From: Actinobacteria bacterium HGW-Actinobacteria-4
GTDB taxonomy: Bacteria; Actinomycetota; Actinomycetes; Actinomycetales; Demequinaceae
Assembly: GCA_002841315.1 (NCBI GenBank)
Contig: PHEW01000001.1
Location: 124,001 to 188,000 of the forward strand
Direction: 5' to 3'
DNA length: 64,000 nucleotides
Below are positions 60,428 to 64,000 of the stretch, piece by piece. Below the pieces are notes generated by a model. That model worked only from the letters and a program-made list of their open reading frames with translations. It did not search any database and was not told the DNA's origin. Position numbers and translations under genes: made by a program. Positions within the stretch are counted from its first letter, which is position 1. Each line of letters opens with the position of its first letter.

Positions 60428-61198
60428 ATGTCACGCATCTTCATCACCGGTTCGGCCCAAGGCATCGGAGCGGAGACAGCGCGGCAACTCATCGGCCTGG
60501 GTCACGAGGTGGTTGTCCATGGCCGCACTGAGGAACGGTCCGCTGCTGCACTCGCCGCGAACCCTGATGCCCTCGCCGCCGTCACTGGCGACCTCGGGGA
60601 TATGGCCTCGAGCAAGGCTCTCGCGCAAGAAGCCAACCTGCACGGGCCATACGACGCGATCGTCCATAACGCCGGCATCGGCGGCGGCGCGAAGGAACGC
60701 GTCCAGTCCACCGACGGCCTTGAGCGCATCTTCCACATCAACGTGGTGGGGCCCTACATCCTGACGTGCCTCATGCCGCTCGCACCACGCATGGTGTATC
60801 TGACGTCGGGCCTCGAGAGCCAAGGCCGCACCCGGCTCGACGACCTCCAGTGGACCACCCGCGAGTGGGACGGCATGCAGGCCTACAGCGACTCCAAGCT
60901 CTACGACTCAATGCTCAGCTTTGAGCTCGCTGCTCGCCACCCTGACGTCATCGTGAACTGCGTAGACCCGGGCTGGATCAAGACCCAGCTAGGCGGCCCA
61001 GACGCGTGGGACCCGGTCGACGAAGGCGCCGAGACTCAGGTGTGGCTCGCAACATCGTCCGACGACATTGCCACCACCTCCGGGCAATACGTGAAGCGCC
61101 GCGAGGTACACACGCCAAACCCCGAGACGGGCGACGCCGCACTGCGCGCGGGCCTGGTCGCGACGTTGGCGGAGATCACAGGGCTACAGCTCCCTTAG
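60428..61198 (+). CDS. Short-chain dehydrogenase/reductase (second of a tandem pair)
   Basis: A 256-residue paralogue of the preceding gene. It keeps TGSAQGIGAETARQL, HNAGIG, AYSDSKLY and the C-terminal SDDIATTSGQYVKRRE. An AGGAG site lies six bases upstream. Unlike its neighbour it has a normal leader with a LacI-type palindrome, so the two copies are probably regulated differently: one constitutive or leaderless, one sugar-responsive. A strong terminator follows. Confidence 0.9.
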   Translation: MSRIFITGSAQGIGAETARQLIGLGHEVVVHGRTEERSAAALAANPDALAAVTGDLGDMASSKALAQEANLHGPYDAIVHNAGIGGGAKERVQSTDGLERIFHINVVGPYILTCLMPLAPRMVYLTSGLESQGRTRLDDLQWTTREWDGMQAYSDSKLYDSMLSFELAARHPDVIVNCVDPGWIKTQLGGPDAWDPVDEGAETQVWLATSSDDIATTSGQYVKRREVHTPNPETGDAALRAGLVATLAEITGLQLP

Positions 61199-61266
61199 CC
61201 CCACGAGCCGGAGTCCACCTGCCGGAGCCTGCCCGCGTTCCGCACAGTCGCGGCCGAGGACGACGA

Positions 61267-61303
61267 AGCGCCCGGCTCCGAGGGGGGCGGAGAACCGGGC
61301 GCT
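61267..61303. terminator. Strong bidirectional hairpin terminator
   Basis: AGCGCCCGG (61267-61275) pairs with CCGGGCGCT (61295-61303), and CTCCG pairs with CGGAG inside, with a two-base bulge and 7-base loop. It sits between the SDR gene and the convergent transporter operon and can serve both. No long T-tract is present, as is usual in high-GC genomes. Confidence 0.75.
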
Positions 61304-61348
61304 GTCGCCACCTAGGGGAAGGTGTTGGTCGCGAGCGCGATGCTTGCG

Positions 61349-62524
61349 CTAGCCGCGAGCGCGACGCTTGTTGTAGACATCGAAGGCAACGGCGAGTAGG
61401 AGCACAAGGCCCTTGACCACCTGTTGCGTGGACTGGTCGATGCCCATCAGCTGCATACCGTTGCTCATGACGGCCATGATCAAACCACCGACCATGGCGC
61501 CGGTTACTCGGCCCACACCGCCGGTCACGGCGGCACCACCAATGAAACAGGCGGCAATGGCGTCGAGCTCGAACATCTGCCCGGCGCTTGGTTGTGCACC
61601 ATTAGAGCGAGACGAGAACACCACACCGGCGACACCGGCGAGGAAGCCCATGTTGACCATGATTCCGAAGTTGACCCAGCGCACCTTCACACCGGAGAGC
61701 ATCGCGGCGTTGAGGTTGCCACCGATCGCGTACACGTGGCGGCCGAACACCGAGCGGGTGGTCACCAAGGTGTAAGCGATGATGAGGATCGCGAGAATGA
61801 TGAGCACGTTCGGAAGTCCACGGCTACGGGACAGCTGGTAGCCAAACGCCATCACCACGGCGGCCACCACAACGAGGCGCGTGATGAACAGTGGCATCGC
61901 TTCTACGCTCTGCTTGTAGGCAAGCCGTGCACGGCGTCCGCGCAACGCACTCACGCCGTACCCGACCACCGCAATGGCGAAGATGACGAGCGTGAAGACG
62001 TCAAACCCTGGCCCGCCAAACAACCCGTTCTGGAAGCCAGCCGCGATCTTCGAGTACTCGGTGGGGAACGGAGACAGCGAGATGTTGTTGAGCGTCTGCA
62101 GCGTGAGTCCTCGGAACAGCAACATGCCGGCCAGCGTGGTGATGAACGCCGGGATGCCAACGAAGGCCACCCAGAAGCCCTGCCAGACGCCTGCGATGAG
62201 CCCCACGGCGATCGCAGCGAGCACGCCCATCCACCATGGGTTACCACCGCGAATCACAACCACCGCAGAGACGGCACCTGTCAGAGCGACGAGCGAACCG
62301 ACTGAGAGGTCGATGTGACCACCGATGATCACGATCACCATGCCGATGGCAAGGATAAGGATGTACGAGTACTGCAACACGATGTTGGTGAGGTTGCCTG
62401 GACTGAGCAGGGTGCCCTCCGTCAGGATCGCAAAGAACGCGACGATGAACACGAACGCAATATAGATACCGCTCTGGCGCGCGTTGCGCGTCACGAGTTC
62501 CTTGAGGTTGAGGATCGCGGTCAT
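61349..62524 (-). CDS. Monosaccharide ABC transporter permease (MmsB/XylH-like)
   Basis: A 391-residue membrane protein of the CUT2 family with about ten spans, beginning [31 protein letters not shown]. Typical segments are [37 protein letters not shown] and the late [47 protein letters not shown] 62524 overlaps the ATPase stop (ATGA). Two near-identical 16-base repeats straddle its stop codon near 61330-61370. The imported sugar is likely xylose, galactose or another monosaccharide. Confidence 0.93.
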   Translation of the reverse strand: MTAILNLKELVTRNARQSGIYIAFVFIVAFFAILTEGTLLSPGNLTNIVLQYSYILILAIGMVIVIIGGHIDLSVGSLVALTGAVSAVVVIRGGNPWWMGVLAAIAVGLIAGVWQGFWVAFVGIPAFITTLAGMLLFRGLTLQTLNNISLSPFPTEYSKIAAGFQNGLFGGPGFDVFTLVIFAIAVVGYGVSALRGRRARLAYKQSVEAMPLFITRLVVVAAVVMAFGYQLSRSRGLPNVLIILAILIIAYTLVTTRSVFGRHVYAIGGNLNAAMLSGVKVRWVNFGIMVNMGFLAGVAGVVFSSRSNGAQPSAGQMFELDAIAACFIGGAAVTGGVGRVTGAMVGGLIMAVMSNGMQLMGIDQSTQQVVKGLVLLLAVAFDVYNKRRARG

Positions 62525-64000
62525 GAGGACTTCTTCTCCTTTGTCTGTGCACTCGCGCCTTGCGATGCCTTCTCTTGAGTCATGAGTTCCATCAAGCCTT
62601 CTGGGGTGGCGTCCTTGAGCAGGACTTCTCCCGTGACGCGTCCAAAGGCGATGGTGTAAATCCGGTCGCACGTGCCGAGCAGTTCAGGCAGTTCCGATGA
62701 GATCAGAATGACTGCCTTGCCTTCGGCAACCAAGCGATTGATGATCGTGTAGATCTCGTACTTGGCACCCACGTCGATTCCGCGAGTGGGTTCGTCGAGA
62801 ATCAGCACATCGGCATCCGAGTAGATCCACTTGCTGAGCACCACCTTCTGCTGGTTTCCACCAGAGAGGTTGCCTACCGTCTGCAAGACCGACGGTGTCT
62901 TGATGTTCATGCTGGTGCGGTACTCCTCAGCGACCTTCAACTCCTGGTTGCCGTTGATCCAGCCGCGAACCGACAACTTGCCGAGCGAGGCAGCAGAAAT
63001 GTTGCGCCGCACGTCCTCGATGAGGTTGAGCCCGTACTTCTTGCGGTCCTCGGTGGCGTAGGCGATCCCGTGATCGATCGCCTCGGCGACGTTGCGAATA
63101 CCGATCGGTTCGCCGTGCTTGAACACCTGCCCCGTGATGTCACGCCCATAGCTCTTGCCGAACAAGCTCATGGCTAGCTCGGTGCGCCCCGCGCCCATCA
63201 GGCCAGCAATTCCGACCACCTCGCCGGCCTTAACCGAGAGGTGGGCCTTGTCAACGACCACGCGGCCGGGCTGGGTGGGATGGAAGACAGTCCAGTTCTC
63301 CACCCGCAAGACTTCCTCGCCGATCTTGGGCGTCCGGCTTGGGAACCGGTTCTCGAGCTCGCGGCCCACCATGCCGCGGATGATGCGGTCTTGGGTGGAG
63401 TCCTTGTCGCTCATGTCGAGAGTCTCGATGGTGCGTCCGTCACGAAGGATCGTAGTGCGGTCAGCGATGTTCGCGATCTCGTTGAGCTTGTGGGAGATCA
63501 TGATCGACGTGATCCCACTTGCCTTGAGTTGGCGCAGCAGACCCAGCAGGTGAGCGGAGTCTTCGTCGTTCAGTGCAGCAGTCGGCTCGTCGAGGATCAG
63601 CAGGCGCACCTCCTTCGACAACGCCTTGGCGATCTCGATGAGTTGCTGCTTGCCGACGCCCAGTTGCGAGACCGGCGTCGTGGGGTTCTCGTGGAGACCC
63701 ACCCGGTCCATGAGCTTCTCTGCTTCATGGTTGGTGGCGTTCCAGTCGATCAACCCGGTCTTGCCGCGCTGCTCGTTGCCCAAGAAGATGTTCTCGGCAA
63801 CGGAAAGATGGGGGATGAGGGCGAGCTCCTGGTGGATAATCACCACACCGTGGTGCTCGCTGTCCTTAATGCTGGAGAACTTCGCGACTTCGCCGTCGTA
63901 GAAGATCTCGCCGTCGTAGTTGCCATGCGGGTAGACCCCGGACAGCACCTTCATGAGTGTTGACTTGCCGGCGCCGTTCTCACCGCAGATGCCGTGAATC
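62521..64000 (-). CDS. Monosaccharide ABC transporter ATPase (MmsA/XylG-like), 5' part cut by window edge
   Basis: Two-domain ATPase of the same CUT2 importer. The frame is open to the right edge, where the first Walker A is visible (GENGAGKST). The first domain has [18 protein letters not shown] and [12 protein letters not shown]. The second domain has a degenerate Walker A (GLMGAGRTE), as is normal for this family, with [14 protein letters not shown] and [19 protein letters not shown]. About 30 N-terminal residues lie outside. The sugar-binding protein gene is probably further upstream. Confidence 0.95.
   Translation of the reverse strand, partial: IHGICGENGAGKSTLMKVLSGVYPHGNYDGEIFYDGEVAKFSSIKDSEHHGVVIIHQELALIPHLSVAENIFLGNEQRGKTGLIDWNATNHEAEKLMDRVGLHENPTTPVSQLGVGKQQLIEIAKALSKEVRLLILDEPTAALNDEDSAHLLGLLRQLKASGITSIMISHKLNEIANIADRTTILRDGRTIETLDMSDKDSTQDRIIRGMVGRELENRFPSRTPKIGEEVLRVENWTVFHPTQPGRVVVDKAHLSVKAGEVVGIAGLMGAGRTELAMSLFGKSYGRDITGQVFKHGEPIGIRNVAEAIDHGIAYATEDRKKYGLNLIEDVRRNISAASLGKLSVRGWINGNQELKVAEEYRTSMNIKTPSVLQTVGNLSGGNQQKVVLSKWIYSDADVLILDEPTRGIDVGAKYEIYTIINRLVAEGKAVILISSELPELLGTCDRIYTIAFGRVTGEVLLKDATPEGLMELMTQEKASQGASAQTKEKKSS

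Noticed and set aside
61330-61370. Two near-identical 16-base repeats around the CUT2 permease stop codon
   Set aside because: Probably an ordinary small duplication in a GC-rich, Arg/Ala-coding end; no functional reading is supported.
1-64000. CRISPR array, rRNA genes, replication origin or complete insertion sequences
   Set aside because: No regularly spaced repeats, rRNA-like stretch, DnaA-box cluster or transposase with terminal repeats was seen.

Overview
The window is high-GC DNA, densely packed with genes on both strands. It looks like an actinobacterium, most likely a member of the Micrococcales. The signs are a polyphosphate kinase next to a Nudix/histidine-phosphatase (MutT1-type) gene, a DUF222-HNH (13E12-type) gene, a sugar importer operon with no ATPase gene of its own, a rifamycin ADP-ribosyltransferase, and many starts that look leaderless (TAnnnT, six bases, ATG). 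I cannot name the genus. Most of the window is ordinary chromosome. The one clear accessory segment is a restriction-modification island directly behind tRNA-Lys.

Layout. 1-3975 is a CUT1-type sugar importer operon on the minus strand: binding protein, two permeases and a LacI repressor that runs off the left edge, with a perfect 20-bp operator in front. 4.2-12.2 kb holds an APH-like phosphotransferase, a divergent MMPL exporter/TetR pair, an ankyrin lipoprotein, a cupredoxin-like lipoprotein and exported proteins of unknown role. 12.3-17.6 kb holds a CASTOR/POLLUX-like channel, ppk1 and a mutT1-like gene. 17.8-23.1 kb holds a conserved unknown, msrB, a siderophore-interacting protein, a first AzlCD pair and unknowns. 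23.2-26.3 kb is tRNA-Lys(TTT) followed by a small winged-helix gene, an N6-adenine methyltransferase and a XamI/SalI-like endonuclease, then about 750 bp of degenerate sequence. 27.0-30.0 kb is a sugar-acid module: enolase-superfamily dehydratase, aldo/keto reductase and GntR regulator. 30.1-35.6 kb contains a DUF1295 protein, a Fic protein, arr divergent from marR-quinone reductase across twin operators, and a TetR operon that starts with a 49-residue gene. 35.6-43.3 kb contains the DUF222-HNH gene and a galactoside module: GH42 beta-galactosidase divergent from lacI-galT, with two operators 33 bp apart.

The most unusual locus is 43.4-51.3 kb. A very large pyruvate:ferredoxin oxidoreductase is translationally coupled to a single-chain protein that joins an NfnB-like (GltD-type) half to an NfnA-like half. 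Together they would oxidise pyruvate and pass the electrons to NAD(P). A palindrome resembling a DosR/DevR hypoxia box lies upstream. 51.3-64 kb carries a TetR/GH3 beta-glucosidase pair, a second AzlCD pair, a GyrI-like protein, an FMN reductase, dodecin, a beta-carbonic anhydrase, two tandem paralogous short-chain dehydrogenases (the second behind a LacI-type palindrome), and a CUT2-type sugar transporter running off the right edge.

Two features span the whole window. One is the recurrent leaderless start signature. The other is a 9-mer, GGCCGATGC, that I find 22 times counting both strands, far more than base composition predicts.
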